A DNA stretch of 64,000 nt from Bacteroidales bacterium. Its GTDB lineage: Bacteria; Bacteroidota; Bacteroidia; Bacteroidales; UBA10428. Location: positions 92,763 through 156,762 of the forward strand of contig JAFGIP010000114.1 of the NCBI GenBank assembly GCA_016929525.1. Reading direction: 5' to 3'. The position numbers and the translations under genes are program-made. This document shows positions 1 to 10,702 of the stretch, in pieces (position 1 is the stretch's first letter; each line of letters starts with the position of its first letter). Under the pieces are notes generated by a model. It had not been told where the DNA came from and did no database searches. It saw only the letters and a list, made by a program, of their open reading frames with translations.

Positions 1-132
1 GGCAAAATGGCAGCTGAAAAATCAAAAGCAGCAGGTATTGATCAGGTGGTATTCGACAGGAATGGATATTTATATCATGGCAGAATTAAAGCACTTGCTG
101 ATGCTGCCAGAGAAGCAGGATTAAAATTCTAA
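1..132 (+). CDS. rplR: 50S ribosomal protein L18, C-terminal part
   Basis: The window opens inside this gene; 43 codons and a TAA remain. The reading frame ends in the characteristic L18 C-terminus, with [20 protein letters not shown] followed by EAGLKF. L18 binds 5S rRNA in the central protuberance of the large subunit. It lies 7 bases upstream of rpsE in the order expected for the spc operon, which supports the call. The start lies outside the window. Confidence 0.95.
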   Translation, partial: GKMAAEKSKAAGIDQVVFDRNGYLYHGRIKALADAAREAGLKF

Positions 133-139
133 AAGCAAT

Positions 140-655
140 ATGGCTACAACTATCAGGAAAGTAAAAACAACAGATCTGGAGTTAAAAGACAGATTAGTAA
201 GTATTCAAAGAGTAACAAAGGTAACTAAAGGAGGTAGAACTTTTAGTTTCTCAGCCATTGTTGTGGTTGGGAACGAAGATGGAATAGTTGGTTATGGACT
301 GGGTAAAGCCAGTGAAGTAACAACGGCCATTGCTAAAGGAGTTGAAGACGCTAAAAAGAACCTTTTAAAAGTACCTGTTTATAAAGGGACAATACCTCAC
401 GAACAGATTGCAAAATATGGTGGTGCTACTGTATTCATCAAGCCGGCATCAAGTGGTACAGGTGTAAAAGCAGGAGGTGCAATGCGTGCAGTTCTCGAAA
501 GCGTTGGTGTTACAGATGTACTTGCAAAGTCAAAAGGATCATCAAATCCGCATAACCTGGTAAAAGCAACATTTGAAGCTCTTATCAAACTTCGGGATGC
601 TTATACGGTGGCTCAGCACCGCGGTGTCAGTATTGAAAAGGTATTCAATGGCTAA
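140..655 (+). CDS. rpsE: 30S ribosomal protein S5
   Basis: The 171-residue product has the N-terminal double-stranded-RNA-binding-like S5 domain (about residues 13-78, with [10 protein letters not shown]) and the C-terminal S5 domain (about 90-165, with [15 protein letters not shown]). S5 sits at the mRNA entry side of the small subunit and contributes to decoding accuracy. Its length is normal for Bacteroidota. The ATG lies 7 bases after the rplR stop and rpmD follows after 18 bases, so it is co-transcribed within the ribosomal operon. Nothing is unusual. Confidence 0.98.
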   Translation: MATTIRKVKTTDLELKDRLVSIQRVTKVTKGGRTFSFSAIVVVGNEDGIVGYGLGKASEVTTAIAKGVEDAKKNLLKVPVYKGTIPHEQIAKYGGATVFIKPASSGTGVKAGGAMRAVLESVGVTDVLAKSKGSSNPHNLVKATFEALIKLRDAYTVAQHRGVSIEKVFNG

Positions 656-673
656 AAAGTAAAAACTTGAAAA

Positions 674-856
674 ATGGCTAAGATTAAAATAACTCAAACT
701 CGCAGTAGAATTGGAAGTACCAAGCGTCAGAAAGCAACATTGGATGCACTTGGGTTAAAAAAACTTCATAATCCTGTGGAACATGAAGATAGTGCTCAAA
801 TAATGGGAATGGTAAATAAAGTTAAGCACTTGGTAAAAGTTGAAGAAGTAAAATAG
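674..856 (+). CDS. rpmD: 50S ribosomal protein L30
   Basis: This 60-residue protein has the compact L30 fold signature: an N-terminal strand IKITQTRSRIGSTKRQKATL, then the conserved LGL and HNPVEHEDSAQIMGMVNKV segments. L30 is a small peripheral protein of the large subunit. It lies between rpsE and rplO, the usual spc operon order. The bacterial-length form is intact. Confidence 0.97.
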   Translation: MAKIKITQTRSRIGSTKRQKATLDALGLKKLHNPVEHEDSAQIMGMVNKVKHLVKVEEVK

Positions 857-873
857 CATAAACTACACCACAA

Positions 874-1320
874 ATGGAATTAAGTAACTTAAAACCTGCT
901 AAAGGTTCTGTAAGAAAAAATAAAAGAGTAGGAAGAGGTCAGGGTTCCGGTAGAGGAGGAACTTCTACAAGAGGACATAAGGGACAAAAATCACGTTCCG
1001 GTTACTCAAGAAAGATTGGTTTTGAAGGAGGTCAGATGCCTTTACAGCGCAGAATACCAAAATATGGTTTTAAAAATATTAACCGTATCGAATATAAAGC
1101 CATCAATATTTCAACCCTACAGAAACTTGCAGAGAGTAAAAAACTTAAATCTATCGATGTTTCAACATTGATAGAAGCAGGGTTGGTTTCAAAAAATGAT
1201 AAAATAAAGATTTTGGGCAATGGTGAACTTAAAACCACTTTAACAGTAAAAGCCCATGCTTTTTCAAAATCAGCCGTCGAAGCTATTGAATCTTTGCAGG
1301 GAACTGTTGAAAAAATCTAA
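874..1320 (+). CDS. rplO: 50S ribosomal protein L15
   Basis: The 148-residue product starts MELSNLKPAKGS and has the glycine- and arginine-rich N-terminal extension (GRGQGSGRGGTSTRGHKGQ) that penetrates 23S rRNA. The globular C-terminal L18e/L15-type domain ends in a hydrophobic HAFSKSAVEAIE segment. L15 is a late-assembly protein of the large subunit. The stop lies 4 bases before the secY start codon, so translation of the two is probably coupled. Confidence 0.97.
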   Translation: MELSNLKPAKGSVRKNKRVGRGQGSGRGGTSTRGHKGQKSRSGYSRKIGFEGGQMPLQRRIPKYGFKNINRIEYKAINISTLQKLAESKKLKSIDVSTLIEAGLVSKNDKIKILGNGELKTTLTVKAHAFSKSAVEAIESLQGTVEKI

Positions 1321-1324
1321 TTGA

Positions 1325-2656
1325 ATGAAGAAGTTTATAGAGACAGTCAAAAATATTTTTAAAATTGAAGATCTTAGAGCTAGAATTCTTTACACTCTTG
1401 GAATTCTGCTAATATACCGTTTAGGTTCGAAGGTAGTTTTGCCTGGTGTAAACCCTAATGAACTTGCAGAATTACAAGATAAAGCTTCTCAGGGAGTCCT
1501 TGGAATTCTTGACATGTTCTCGGGAGGTGCTTTTTCTTCAGCATCAATTTTTGCTCTGGGGATCATGCCTTATATTTCGGCTTCAATTATCATTCAGTTA
1601 TTAGGTATAGCCGTGCCATACTTTCAGCGTTTACAGCGTGAAGGAGAAAGTGGCCGTAGAAAAATTAATCAGATTACCAGATATCTGACAGTTATTATAC
1701 TTATTTTCCAGGCTCCTACATACCTGACTCAAATCCCTGAATCTGCAAGGGTATTACCAGGTATGTTTTTCACTATTTCATCCATTATTATTCTTACAAC
1801 GGGCACCATGTTCGTGATGTGGCTTGGAGAAAGGATTACCGACAAAGGTATCGGGAATGGAATATCCCTTATAATCATGATCGGGATTATTGCCAGGATG
1901 CCGTTTGCATTAAGTGGTGAGTTTTATGCCCGTATGGAAAAATCCGGAGGCGGATTGGTAGCATTCCTTGTTGAAATTGTATTTCTGTTCCTGGTATTTG
2001 TAATAAGTATTTTACTTGTTCAGGGAACAAGAAGGATTCCAGTGCAATATGCAAAAAGAATTGTCGGAAACAAGCAGTATGGTGGTGTAAGGCAGTATAT
2101 TCCTTTAAAAGTTAATTCAGCTGGTGTGATGCCTATCATATTCGCACAGGCAATTATGTTTTTACCTCTGACATTTGCACGATATGGTGGTGAAGGCGGC
2201 GGAATGTCGGCATTTGTTGCTGCTTTTGCTAACTTTACAGGCTTTTGGTACAACTTTGTTTTCGGACTTATGATAGTTGCATTTACTTATTTCTATACTG
2301 CAATTACTATAAATCCACAACGTATGGCTGAAGATATCAGGAAAAACGGAGGATTTATTCCGGGTGTTAAACCCGGGAAGAAAACGGTAGAATTCCTGGA
2401 TAATATCTTATCTAGAATAACTTTACCCGGTTCTATTTTTCTTGCTTTTGTAGCAATCATGCCTGCATTTGCAATGTTAGCCGGGGTTACGCAGAGCTTT
2501 GCTCAGTTTTATGGTGGAACATCACTCCTTATTTTAGTAGGAGTTGTTCTGGATACACTCCAACAAATAGAAAGTCACCTTCTTATGAGACATTATGACG
2601 GATTAATGAAATCGGGAAGAGTGAAAGGAAGAGTTGGCAGCGTTGCTTCAGTATAG
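1325..2656 (+). CDS. secY: Preprotein translocase subunit SecY
   Basis: The 443-residue polytopic protein is the channel of the Sec translocon, which exports unfolded preproteins and inserts membrane proteins. About ten hydrophobic segments are visible. Family motifs include the N-terminal DLRARILYTLG region, the plug-proximal LGIMPYISASIIIQLL in TM2, and the LGERITDKGIGNGISLII loop. The C-terminal tail GRVKGRVGSVASV is basic. Its place between rplO and map is the standard operon position. Many window proteins carry Sec signal peptides and depend on this channel before T9SS export. Confidence 0.98.
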   Translation: MKKFIETVKNIFKIEDLRARILYTLGILLIYRLGSKVVLPGVNPNELAELQDKASQGVLGILDMFSGGAFSSASIFALGIMPYISASIIIQLLGIAVPYFQRLQREGESGRRKINQITRYLTVIILIFQAPTYLTQIPESARVLPGMFFTISSIIILTTGTMFVMWLGERITDKGIGNGISLIIMIGIIARMPFALSGEFYARMEKSGGGLVAFLVEIVFLFLVFVISILLVQGTRRIPVQYAKRIVGNKQYGGVRQYIPLKVNSAGVMPIIFAQAIMFLPLTFARYGGEGGGMSAFVAAFANFTGFWYNFVFGLMIVAFTYFYTAITINPQRMAEDIRKNGGFIPGVKPGKKTVEFLDNILSRITLPGSIFLAFVAIMPAFAMLAGVTQSFAQFYGGTSLLILVGVVLDTLQQIESHLLMRHYDGLMKSGRVKGRVGSVASV

Positions 2657-2680
2657 GAAGCAATTAAATAATGTTCTTTG

Positions 2681-3451
2681 ATGATTAATATACGAACGGC
2701 TGAAGAGATAGAATTATTAAGGAAAAGTAATTTGCTTGTCTCTGAAACGCTCGCAGAAGTTGCAAAACGCATCGCCCCGGGAGTAACAACTGGTGAATTG
2801 GATAAGATAGCTGAAGAGTTTATTAACGATAATGATGCAAAACCTGGGTTCCTTGGTTATAATGGATATCCTAAAACATTATGCACATCGGTTAATGAAC
2901 AGGTAGTTCACGGTATTCCTTCTGGTATTGTTTTAAAAGAAGGCGATATTATTTCAATAGACTGCGGTGTTTTACTGAACGGTTATTATGGCGATACAGC
3001 CTATACATTTGCCGTAGGTGAAATAGATGAGAATAAAAAGAGATTACTTAAGATTACCAAAGAATCACTTTTTCTGGGAATTGAAAAAGCGATAGAAGGT
3101 AATCGAACGGGTGATATCGGGTATGCCGTTCAAGAATATTGCGAAGTAAATGGCTATTCTGTAGTTCGGGAGCTTGTAGGTCACGGATTGGGTACTAACC
3201 TGCACGAGCCGCCGGAAGTCCCAAATTACGGAAGAAGAGGAAGAGGTCCAAAACTAAAGGCGGGAATGGTGATTTGCATAGAACCAATGATCAACATGGG
3301 CAGAAAAGAAATCATTCAGGAAGCCGACGGATGGACCATAAGAACTGCCGACAGGAAAGCATCAGCACATTTTGAATTGGCAGTGGCAATACAGAAGGAT
3401 AAAGCAGACATTTTGTCGACATTTAAATATATTGAAGAATTATTAAATTAA
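2681..3451 (+). CDS. map: Methionine aminopeptidase, type I
   Basis: The 256-residue metalloprotease removes the initiator methionine from nascent proteins. The five metal ligands can be assigned: Asp in ISIDCGV, Asp in YYGDTAYTF, His in [12 protein letters not shown], Glu in CIEPMIN and Glu in SAHFELAVA. The last motif departs slightly from the common QFEHT. A TTG lies one codon upstream of the ATG at 2681 in the same frame; I chose the ATG because [13 protein letters not shown] aligns with the usual N-terminus. It follows secY by 24 bases and precedes infA by 8, and is part of the same transcript. Confidence 0.97.
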   Translation: MINIRTAEEIELLRKSNLLVSETLAEVAKRIAPGVTTGELDKIAEEFINDNDAKPGFLGYNGYPKTLCTSVNEQVVHGIPSGIVLKEGDIISIDCGVLLNGYYGDTAYTFAVGEIDENKKRLLKITKESLFLGIEKAIEGNRTGDIGYAVQEYCEVNGYSVVRELVGHGLGTNLHEPPEVPNYGRRGRGPKLKAGMVICIEPMINMGRKEIIQEADGWTIRTADRKASAHFELAVAIQKDKADILSTFKYIEELLN

Positions 3452-3459
3452 TTAATTAT

Positions 3460-3678
3460 ATGGCTAAACAAGCTTCTATAGAACAAGATGGTTTAATTAA
3501 AGAAGCTTTATCGAATGCAATGTTCAGGGTAGAGCTGGAAAACGGGCATATTATAACAGCCCATATTTCAGGGAAAATGAGAATGCATTATATTAAAATT
3601 CTGCCTGGAGACAAAGTAAAAGTAGAAATGTCACCATATGATTTAACAAAAGGAAGAATTACTTACAGGTATAAATAA
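3460..3678 (+). CDS. infA: Translation initiation factor IF-1
   Basis: The 72-residue S1/OB-fold protein is almost consensus: [11 protein letters not shown], the [20 protein letters not shown] strands, and [20 protein letters not shown] with the terminal [10 protein letters not shown]-1 occupies the ribosomal A site during initiation and cooperates with IF-2 and IF-3. It lies between map and rpmJ with gaps of 8 bases on each side, as in many Bacteroidota ribosomal operons. Confidence 0.98.
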   Translation: MAKQASIEQDGLIKEALSNAMFRVELENGHIITAHISGKMRMHYIKILPGDKVKVEMSPYDLTKGRITYRYK

Positions 3679-3686
3679 GATAAAAG

Positions 3687-3803
3687 ATGAAAATCAGAGC
3701 TTCATTAAAAAAACGATCGGCAGACGATAAAATCGTAAAAAGAAAAGGACGCTTGTATGTAATCAATAAAAAGAATCCTAAGAACAAACAGCGTCAGGGA
3801 TAA
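3687..3803 (+). CDS. rpmJ: 50S ribosomal protein L36, cysteine-free form
   Basis: This 38-codon gene encodes [20 protein letters not shown] followed by [18 protein letters not shown]. The pattern, length and position between infA and rpsM identify L36, the last small protein of the large subunit. Classical L36 has a CCHC zinc ribbon. This one has no cysteine or histidine at all, so it is a zinc-independent form. The usual CKIV segment reads DKIV here. The start is ATG, 8 bases after the infA stop. Confidence 0.95.
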   Translation: MKIRASLKKRSADDKIVKRKGRLYVINKKNPKNKQRQG

Positions 3804-3831
3804 TTGTTAGAAAATTTAAAAAAGAATAAAT

Positions 3832-4209
3832 ATGGCTAGAATAGTTGGTGTCGACCTTCCTAAGAATAAAAGAGGTGAAATAGGACTCACCTATATCTTT
3901 GGTGTTGGAAGAAGCAGTGCCCAAAAAATTCTTGATGAAGCAGGCATTGACTACGATATCAAGGTACAGGACTGGAGCGACGATCAGATTACAAAAATCC
4001 GTCAGATCGTAAATGAAAAATACAAAGTTGAAGGAGAACTTCGTTCCACTGTTCAGCTTAACATTAAGCGATTGATGGACATTGGTTGTTACAGGGGTAT
4101 TCGACATCGTATCGGTTTACCGGTAAGAGGTCAGAGTACAAAGAATAATGCCCGAACCAGAAAGGGTCGGAAAAAGACAGTTGCGAATAAAAAGAAAGCT
4201 ACCAAATAA
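3832..4209 (+). CDS. rpsM: 30S ribosomal protein S13
   Basis: The 125-residue protein begins [20 protein letters not shown]. It has the helix-two-turn-helix region around [14 protein letters not shown] and the [16 protein letters not shown] motif followed by a basic tail ([17 protein letters not shown]) that reaches the P-site tRNA. S13 bridges to the large subunit through L5. It opens the alpha-operon part of the cluster (rpsM, rpsK, rpsD, rpoA, rplQ), 28 bases after rpmJ. Confidence 0.98.
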   Translation: MARIVGVDLPKNKRGEIGLTYIFGVGRSSAQKILDEAGIDYDIKVQDWSDDQITKIRQIVNEKYKVEGELRSTVQLNIKRLMDIGCYRGIRHRIGLPVRGQSTKNNARTRKGRKKTVANKKKATK

Positions 4210-4221
4210 TATTTATATAAG

Positions 4222-4611
4222 ATGGCGAAGAAAACAGGTACATCAAGAAGAAAAGTTGTTAAGGTTGATCCGGTTGGTCAAGCACATATTCATGCATCTT
4301 TCAATAATATCATCATTTCACTGACCAATGCACAAGGACAGGTTATCTCCTGGTCTTCTGCCGGTAAGATGGGTTTTAAAGGATCAAAAAAGAATACTCC
4401 TTATGCTGCACAAATGGCTGCCCAGGATTGTTCGAAAGCTGCATATGATGCCGGATTACGTAAAGTGAAAGTTTTTGTAAAAGGACCTGGTTCAGGAAGA
4501 GAATCAGCAATTCGTACCATCCATACAAATGGTATTGAGGTAACCGAGATTGTGGACGTAACTCCAATGCCACATAACGGATGTCGTCCTGCAAAACGCA
4601 GAAGAGTATAA
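4222..4611 (+). CDS. rpsK: 30S ribosomal protein S11
   Basis: The 129-residue protein has the S11 core [39 protein letters not shown] and [11 protein letters not shown], and ends in the conserved [18 protein letters not shown]11 lies on the platform of the small subunit near the Shine-Dalgarno/anti-Shine-Dalgarno region. It is 12 bases from rpsM and is intact. Confidence 0.98.
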   Translation: MAKKTGTSRRKVVKVDPVGQAHIHASFNNIIISLTNAQGQVISWSSAGKMGFKGSKKNTPYAAQMAAQDCSKAAYDAGLRKVKVFVKGPGSGRESAIRTIHTNGIEVTEIVDVTPMPHNGCRPAKRRRV

Positions 4612-4646
4612 AAGCATTGATAAATAAAATAAACATAAAAGAATAA

Positions 4647-5252
4647 ATGGCAAGATATACAGGACCTAGAACCAAGATAGCCAGAAAATTCGGAGATGCT
4701 ATTTTCGGAGCAGATAAAAGCTTTGAACGAAAGAATTATCCTCCCGGATTTCATGGAGCCAATAAGAAGAGAAGAAAAACTTCAGAATATGGGCTTCAGC
4801 TTAAAGAAAAGCAGAAAGCTAAATATACCTACGGGGTCTTAGAAAAGCAGTTTGCTAATATGTTTGATAAAGCTTCCAGAAGCAAAGGTGTAACCGGAGA
4901 GGTATTATTACAGCTTTTGGAATCAAGACTGGACAATGTTGTCTACCGCTTAGGAATTGCTCCTAGTCGTGCAGCAGCTCGCCAGTTAGTATCACACAGG
5001 CATATTACTGTAAACGGTAATGTCGTGAATGTTCCTTCGTATACATTACGTACCGGAGATTTAGTTGGAGTTCGCGAAAAATCAAAAGCACTTGAAGCTA
5101 TTACTGAATCGCTTGAATCAAGACATTCATCTTATTCCTGGCTTGAATGGGATGGTTCACAGATGGCGGGGAAATTTATGAATTGTCCTGAAAGGGAAGA
5201 AATTCCTGAAAATATTAAAGAACAACTTATTGTTGAGTTGTACTCTAAATAG
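4647..5252 (+). CDS. rpsD: 30S ribosomal protein S4
   Basis: The 201-residue product starts [17 protein letters not shown]. Its N-terminal region lacks the zinc-binding cysteines of some S4 proteins, so it is the zinc-free form. The S4 RNA-binding domain (about residues 90-155) contains [20 protein letters not shown] and [12 protein letters not shown]4 is a primary 16S rRNA binder and helps form the mRNA entry channel. In many bacteria it also represses the alpha operon; no operator structure is recognisable here. Confidence 0.98.
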   Translation: MARYTGPRTKIARKFGDAIFGADKSFERKNYPPGFHGANKKRRKTSEYGLQLKEKQKAKYTYGVLEKQFANMFDKASRSKGVTGEVLLQLLESRLDNVVYRLGIAPSRAAARQLVSHRHITVNGNVVNVPSYTLRTGDLVGVREKSKALEAITESLESRHSSYSWLEWDGSQMAGKFMNCPEREEIPENIKEQLIVELYSK

Positions 5253-5279
5253 TCGAAATCATTTAATAATATATATTTT

Positions 5280-6272
5280 ATGGCAATTCTAGCATTCCAG
5301 AAACCGGATAAAGTCATTATGATTGAATCGGATGATTACTTTGGAAAATTTGAGTTTCGTCCGCTTGAACCGGGATATGGTATAACTGTGGGTAATGCCC
5401 TGAGAAGAATTCTCTTATCATCGCTCGAAGGTTATGCAATTACCACTATCAAAATAGAAGGTGTTGAACATGAATTTTCTTCAATAACAGGTGTTATTGA
5501 AGATGTGACCGATATTATTTTAAATATTAAACAGATTCGGTTTAAGAAACTTATCGAGGATGTCGATCACGAAAAGATTGTTGTATCCATTTCAGGTCAG
5601 GAAGTCTTTAAAGCCGGAGATCTGAACAGGTATTTAAGTGGCTTTGAAGTATTAAATCCTGAATTGGAAATATGTCACATGGAACCTTCAGTTGAGTTAC
5701 AGTTGGAGCTCAATATATCCAAAGGTCGTGGATATATACCGGCAGAGGAAAACAAGCCACTCGATGCAGAATTCGGACTTATTCCTGTTGATGCCATTTT
5801 CACACCAATCAAGAATGTGAAATATGTTATTGAGAATTATCGTGTTGAACAAAAAACCGATTATGAAAAGTTATTGCTCGATATCCAGACCGATGGTTCT
5901 ATTCATCCGAAGGAAGCATTAAAGGAAGCAGCGAAAATTCTTATTTATCATTTCATGTTATTCTCTGACGAGAAAATTACACTTGATACTGACAAACAGG
6001 CTTCAAATGAAGAATTTGATGAAGAAGTACTTCATATGCGCCAGCTTCTGAAAACAAAACTTGTTGACCTTGATCTTTCAGTGAGAGCTTTGAACTGCCT
6101 TAAAGCTGCTGAAGTTGAGACTCTTGGCGACCTGGTAAAATTCAATAAGAATGATCTGTTGAAATTCAGAAATTTTGGTAAAAAGTCGCTTACTGAGCTG
6201 GATGAATTGCTTGAAGGAATGAACCTGAATTTTGGTATGGATATTACAAAATATAAACTTGATAAAGACTAA
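5280..6272 (+). CDS. rpoA: DNA-directed RNA polymerase alpha subunit
   Basis: The 330-residue protein has both alpha domains. The N-terminal dimerisation and assembly domain includes [20 protein letters not shown] and [11 protein letters not shown]. The C-terminal helix-hairpin-helix domain (about residues 255-320) includes [20 protein letters not shown] and [20 protein letters not shown]. The CTD contacts DNA and activators. The alpha subunit works with the ECF sigma factor encoded later in the window, as with every sigma. It lies between rpsD and rplQ, as expected. Confidence 0.98.
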   Translation: MAILAFQKPDKVIMIESDDYFGKFEFRPLEPGYGITVGNALRRILLSSLEGYAITTIKIEGVEHEFSSITGVIEDVTDIILNIKQIRFKKLIEDVDHEKIVVSISGQEVFKAGDLNRYLSGFEVLNPELEICHMEPSVELQLELNISKGRGYIPAEENKPLDAEFGLIPVDAIFTPIKNVKYVIENYRVEQKTDYEKLLLDIQTDGSIHPKEALKEAAKILIYHFMLFSDEKITLDTDKQASNEEFDEEVLHMRQLLKTKLVDLDLSVRALNCLKAAEVETLGDLVKFNKNDLLKFRNFGKKSLTELDELLEGMNLNFGMDITKYKLDKD

Positions 6273-6310
6273 ACTATAAGGGGAAATTTTCCCGGAAAAG
6301 AGAAATACAG

Positions 6311-7114
6311 ATGCGACACAGAAAGAGTTTTAATCACCTTGGAAGAACAGCCAGTCACAGAAAGGCAATGTTGGCAAATATGGCTTCGTCGCTTATTATT
6401 CATAAGCGAATTGAAACCACTACTGCTAAAGCTAAAGCGCTAAGAATGTACGTAGAACCACTAATAACCAAATCGAAAGAAGATTCTACACACTCGCGCA
6501 GGGTAGTTTTTAGCTATCTTCAAAATAAAGAGGCTGTAACAGAATTATTCAGAGATGTATCTCCTAAAATTATTGACAGGCAAGGTGGATATACCAGGAT
6601 ATTAAAAACAGGTACCAGACTTGGCGATAATGCCGATATGTGTATAATAGAACTTGTAGATTACAACGAAAACCTGCTGAAAGTAAAAGCAGATTCCCAG
6701 GAAAAAGCAGGACGCCGCAGAAGAAGAGGTGGAAAGAAAAAAGCTGAAGGTGTAACTGAACAAGTAATTCCACAGGCAGAAACTGAAGCTGAGACCGGAA
6801 CTGAAACCACAGAAGAAATACAAACAGAAGAAGCCGTTGCATCTGAAGCAAAGTCTGTTGACACTGAAGAGGTACCACAGGAAGATGTGGAATCAGAAGA
6901 AGAACCTGTGAAGGAAGTTACAGAAGAAATTGAAGCCATTGAAGAAGTTCCTGAAGAAAAGGTTGAAATGCCCGAAGTTGAATTGAAAGTACAGGAAGAA
7001 GCCAAAACTGAAGAAACAGAAGTTGAAGAAAAGGCAGAAGATAAAGTTGATGAGGTGAAAGCACAAGAGGAAGGGCAGGATAAGGAACAAAAAAGTTCAG
7101 AAGATAAAGAATAA
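6311..7114 (+). CDS. rplQ: 50S ribosomal protein L17 with long acidic C-terminal tail
   Basis: Residues 1-118 are a normal L17: [20 protein letters not shown], the [15 protein letters not shown] helix and the [22 protein letters not shown] end. A short basic patch ([11 protein letters not shown], about 134-144) follows, then about 120 residues made mostly of Glu, Val, Thr, Ala and Lys. L17 lies near the peptide exit region of the large subunit. Bacteroidota L17 proteins are often extended, but this tail doubles the protein to 267 residues. The reading frame is continuous and ends at TAA just before a terminator, so it is not a frameshift artefact. The function of the tail is unknown. Confidence 0.96.
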   Translation: MRHRKSFNHLGRTASHRKAMLANMASSLIIHKRIETTTAKAKALRMYVEPLITKSKEDSTHSRRVVFSYLQNKEAVTELFRDVSPKIIDRQGGYTRILKTGTRLGDNADMCIIELVDYNENLLKVKADSQEKAGRRRRRGGKKKAEGVTEQVIPQAETEAETGTETTEEIQTEEAVASEAKSVDTEEVPQEDVESEEEPVKEVTEEIEAIEEVPEEKVEMPEVELKVQEEAKTEETEVEEKAEDKVDEVKAQEEGQDKEQKSSEDKE

Positions 7115-7149
7115 TAGCAGTTTTGTTAATTAACTTTATGGCATAGAGT

Positions 7150-7185
7150 AGGGATGGAAGCCTCGCAGGCATCAGTCCCTTTTTT
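7150..7185 (+). terminator. Terminator of the ribosomal/rpoA operon
   Basis: AGGGA pairs with TCCCT around an inner GCCT-CGC-AGGC hairpin and is followed directly by six T residues. It begins 36 bases after the rplQ stop and separates the ribosomal superoperon from eno. Confidence 0.65.
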
Positions 7186-7199
7186 AATGAAATTTATGA

Positions 7200-8516
<1,317 letters not shown>

Positions 8517-8542
8517 TATTACAGTTCTACTCTAGTATATAT

Positions 8543-8576
8543 AAAACCGATTCCAATCAATGGGATCGGTTTTTTT
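8543..8576 (+). terminator. Rho-independent terminator of eno
   Basis: AAAACCGATTCC and GGGATCGGTTTT form a stem around the loop AATCAAT, followed by a run of seven or more T residues. It begins 27 bases after the eno stop. Confidence 0.85.
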
Positions 8577-8627
8577 AGCATTTATTGCTTGTTTATCTGA
8601 TATTTAATTAAGTTTCATTAAAATCAT

Positions 8628-8635
8628 TATTTTTG
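8628..8635 (+). promoter_or_regulatory. Possible -7 element for the GH128-like gene
   Basis: TATTTTTG matches the Bacteroidota -7 consensus TAnnTTTG. No convincing -33 TTTG lies at the right distance, and the element would leave a leader of about 135 bases before the ATG at 8778, so this is tentative. Confidence 0.3.
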
Positions 8636-8777
8636 AATCGGGTCTGTTAATACATAATTTGTGGAATAGACCCTTACTTTCGGAAAAACAAATCAGGATC
8701 AGACTGGCGGGATATTATCGTAAACGCCAGTGGTGTATGTTTTATTAATTAAAGAATACTTAATTACAATTAGAATT

Positions 8778-10547
8778 ATGAAAGGAATTATTACAGGCGT
8801 TGCATTGATTTGTATTTCTTTTACGGTATTCCCGCAAACCAAAAGTACCAAGAAAGGTATTGCTTATGGATATCATTATGAAGAAGATTTTGAAGCAATT
8901 CAGTCAGGAATTTCATGGTGGTACAACTGGTATGTTACTCCTGATGCCGAAGTAGCTGATGTATTTGAAAGCTATGATATTGATTTTGTACCTATGATTT
9001 GGAACGGTTACGCCGATACTGCTGCGCTAAGAGATTTTCTTGAGGTGCACCCAGGTGTTAAGTACATTCTTGGATTTAATGAACCTAATTTTACAGCTCA
9101 GGCTAATATGACTCCTGCTCAGGCTGCTGAAAAATGGCCTGTGATTGAAGCTCTGGCCGATGATTTCGATTTGGAAATTGTTGGACCTGCTCTTAATTAT
9201 TGTGGGGGCTGTGTTGATATTCCCGGTACTGATGAAGACAGTGATCCGATTGTATATCTCGATGCATTCTTTGATGCATGCCCTGATTGCAGGGTTGATC
9301 ATCTGGCTGTTCACTGGTATGCCTGTGATGCAGGTTCTTTAAGCTGGTTTGTGGGGTTATTTAAAAAGTACAATAAACCTATCTGGGTTACCGAATTTGC
9401 ATGTTGGGAAAACAATCCAACTCTCGAAGATCAGAAAGGCTATTTATTTGGGGCACTTGATTACCTGGAATCGGACACAAGCGTATTTCGTTACTCATGG
9501 TTTACAGGTGACAGAACAGGTGGTCCGCCATATATTGACATTTACGGTCCGGATCCTGGTGAACTTACTGAACTGGGCGAATTATATGTGAATTTCAATC
9601 CCGTTCACGATACTAATATTTACACGCCAATACCGGCAAGAATTGAGGCAGAGAATTACTCACTGATGTACGATATTGCACTGGAGGGTACTCAGGATTT
9701 CGATGGGTCTGCAAATGTTGGCTGGATCGATGCAGGTGACTGGCTGCAATTTAATATCGATGTACCTGAAGATAATGACTATTATATTTATTTGAGATTA
9801 GCAAGTGTTTCATCTACAACAGTTGAAATTCGTGAGGAGGATATGGTTCTGGCAACTTACAATATACCAGGTTCAGGTGGTTATCAAAAATGGGAAACAT
9901 ATGTACAACAGGTTCATCTGACTGCCGGATATCATAAGATTAAAGTCTATGCTGTACAAGCCAATTTTAATATAAACTGGATAACTTTTACTATCGAGGA
10001 AGATACAGCTCCTACCGTTTTTGCAGGAGAGGACTTTGAATTAACGTTATCTGAAGAAGATAACCAGTTTATCCTTGTATGCACAAGCAACGACGCAGAC
10101 GGAGACAGCTTGCGCATTAGATGGTCGAAGGTTGGCGGTCCTGCTGCATATACTTTAGATCAGGCTGATAACGATACGGCTGTTGTTACCATATCTGCCG
10201 ATGGAGCCTATTTGTTTAAAGCAGAAGTTTCGGATAGTATTTATGTGGCTTCAGATAATGTAAGATTTACAGTTTCGGGTTTTACTTCACTGAATTCATT
10301 AAACGTTATTGACATGCATTTGTTCCCAAACCCGGTCAGTGATAATTTATACATTGAAAGCGATAATGTTTTTTTATCTGCCGTTATAACAATATGCGAT
10401 TTTACAGGAAAAGAATTGATTTCGCAAAATGTACAACCTGGAAAGAAATTGACTGAAATTGATTGCAGCAGGTTAAGCCCGGGTATATATATGGTTAAGA
10501 TTGTAAATCAAAACAAAAGCAGAATTTACGGCATAGTAAAACAGTGA
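8778..10547 (+). CDS. Secreted GH128-like glycoside hydrolase with CBM6 and T9SS type A sorting domain
   Basis: The ORF is open from 8730, but the ATG at 8778 gives a clear signal peptide (MKGIITGVALICISFTVFPQ), so I start there (589 residues). Residues about 25-270 resemble the Asl1-like/GH128 catalytic domain: acid residue E102 in FNEPNF and E206 in WVTEFACW are the likely catalytic pair. Residues about 284-410 are a CBM6-type module (ARIEAENYS, VGWIDAGDWLQF). Residues about 410-505 are PKD/cadherin-like. The last 80 residues are a T9SS type A tail (HLFPNPVSDNLYI, SRLSPGIYMVKI). Known GH128 enzymes cleave beta-1,3-glucans; that substrate is inferred. It lies between eno and citrate synthase with no linked SusCD or other carbohydrate genes. 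Confidence 0.85.
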   Translation: MKGIITGVALICISFTVFPQTKSTKKGIAYGYHYEEDFEAIQSGISWWYNWYVTPDAEVADVFESYDIDFVPMIWNGYADTAALRDFLEVHPGVKYILGFNEPNFTAQANMTPAQAAEKWPVIEALADDFDLEIVGPALNYCGGCVDIPGTDEDSDPIVYLDAFFDACPDCRVDHLAVHWYACDAGSLSWFVGLFKKYNKPIWVTEFACWENNPTLEDQKGYLFGALDYLESDTSVFRYSWFTGDRTGGPPYIDIYGPDPGELTELGELYVNFNPVHDTNIYTPIPARIEAENYSLMYDIALEGTQDFDGSANVGWIDAGDWLQFNIDVPEDNDYYIYLRLASVSSTTVEIREEDMVLATYNIPGSGGYQKWETYVQQVHLTAGYHKIKVYAVQANFNINWITFTIEEDTAPTVFAGEDFELTLSEEDNQFILVCTSNDADGDSLRIRWSKVGGPAAYTLDQADNDTAVVTISADGAYLFKAEVSDSIYVASDNVRFTVSGFTSLNSLNVIDMHLFPNPVSDNLYIESDNVFLSAVITICDFTGKELISQNVQPGKKLTEIDCSRLSPGIYMVKIVNQNKSRIYGIVKQ

Positions 10548-10702
10548 CTGGTCTTATTGCATAAATAATAGCGATTAAATTTAATTATAGGTTAGATTTA
10601 CTGTAACACAGTTTTAAACTGAAATTTTAAAATCTCCTGCTTTTAAATAAACAACAAAGTTAAAAACGGGTTATATAATTAACATTTACTTATTAATGGG
10701 TT

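Noticed and set aside
4376..4754. Minus-strand open frames opposite rpsK/rpsD
   Set aside because: They overlap two certain ribosomal protein genes and have no recognisable domain.
6570..7172. Several long minus-strand open frames opposite the end of rplQ
   Set aside because: They are mirror frames of the Glu-rich L17 tail: GAA-rich coding DNA is free of stops on the other strand. Their Phe/Leu- or Ser/Thr-rich products have no family features and rplQ is clearly real.
8730..8777. Longer N-terminus for the GH128-like protein
   Set aside because: The upstream GTG start would place 16 extra residues before a perfect signal peptide; the ATG at 8778 is the natural start.
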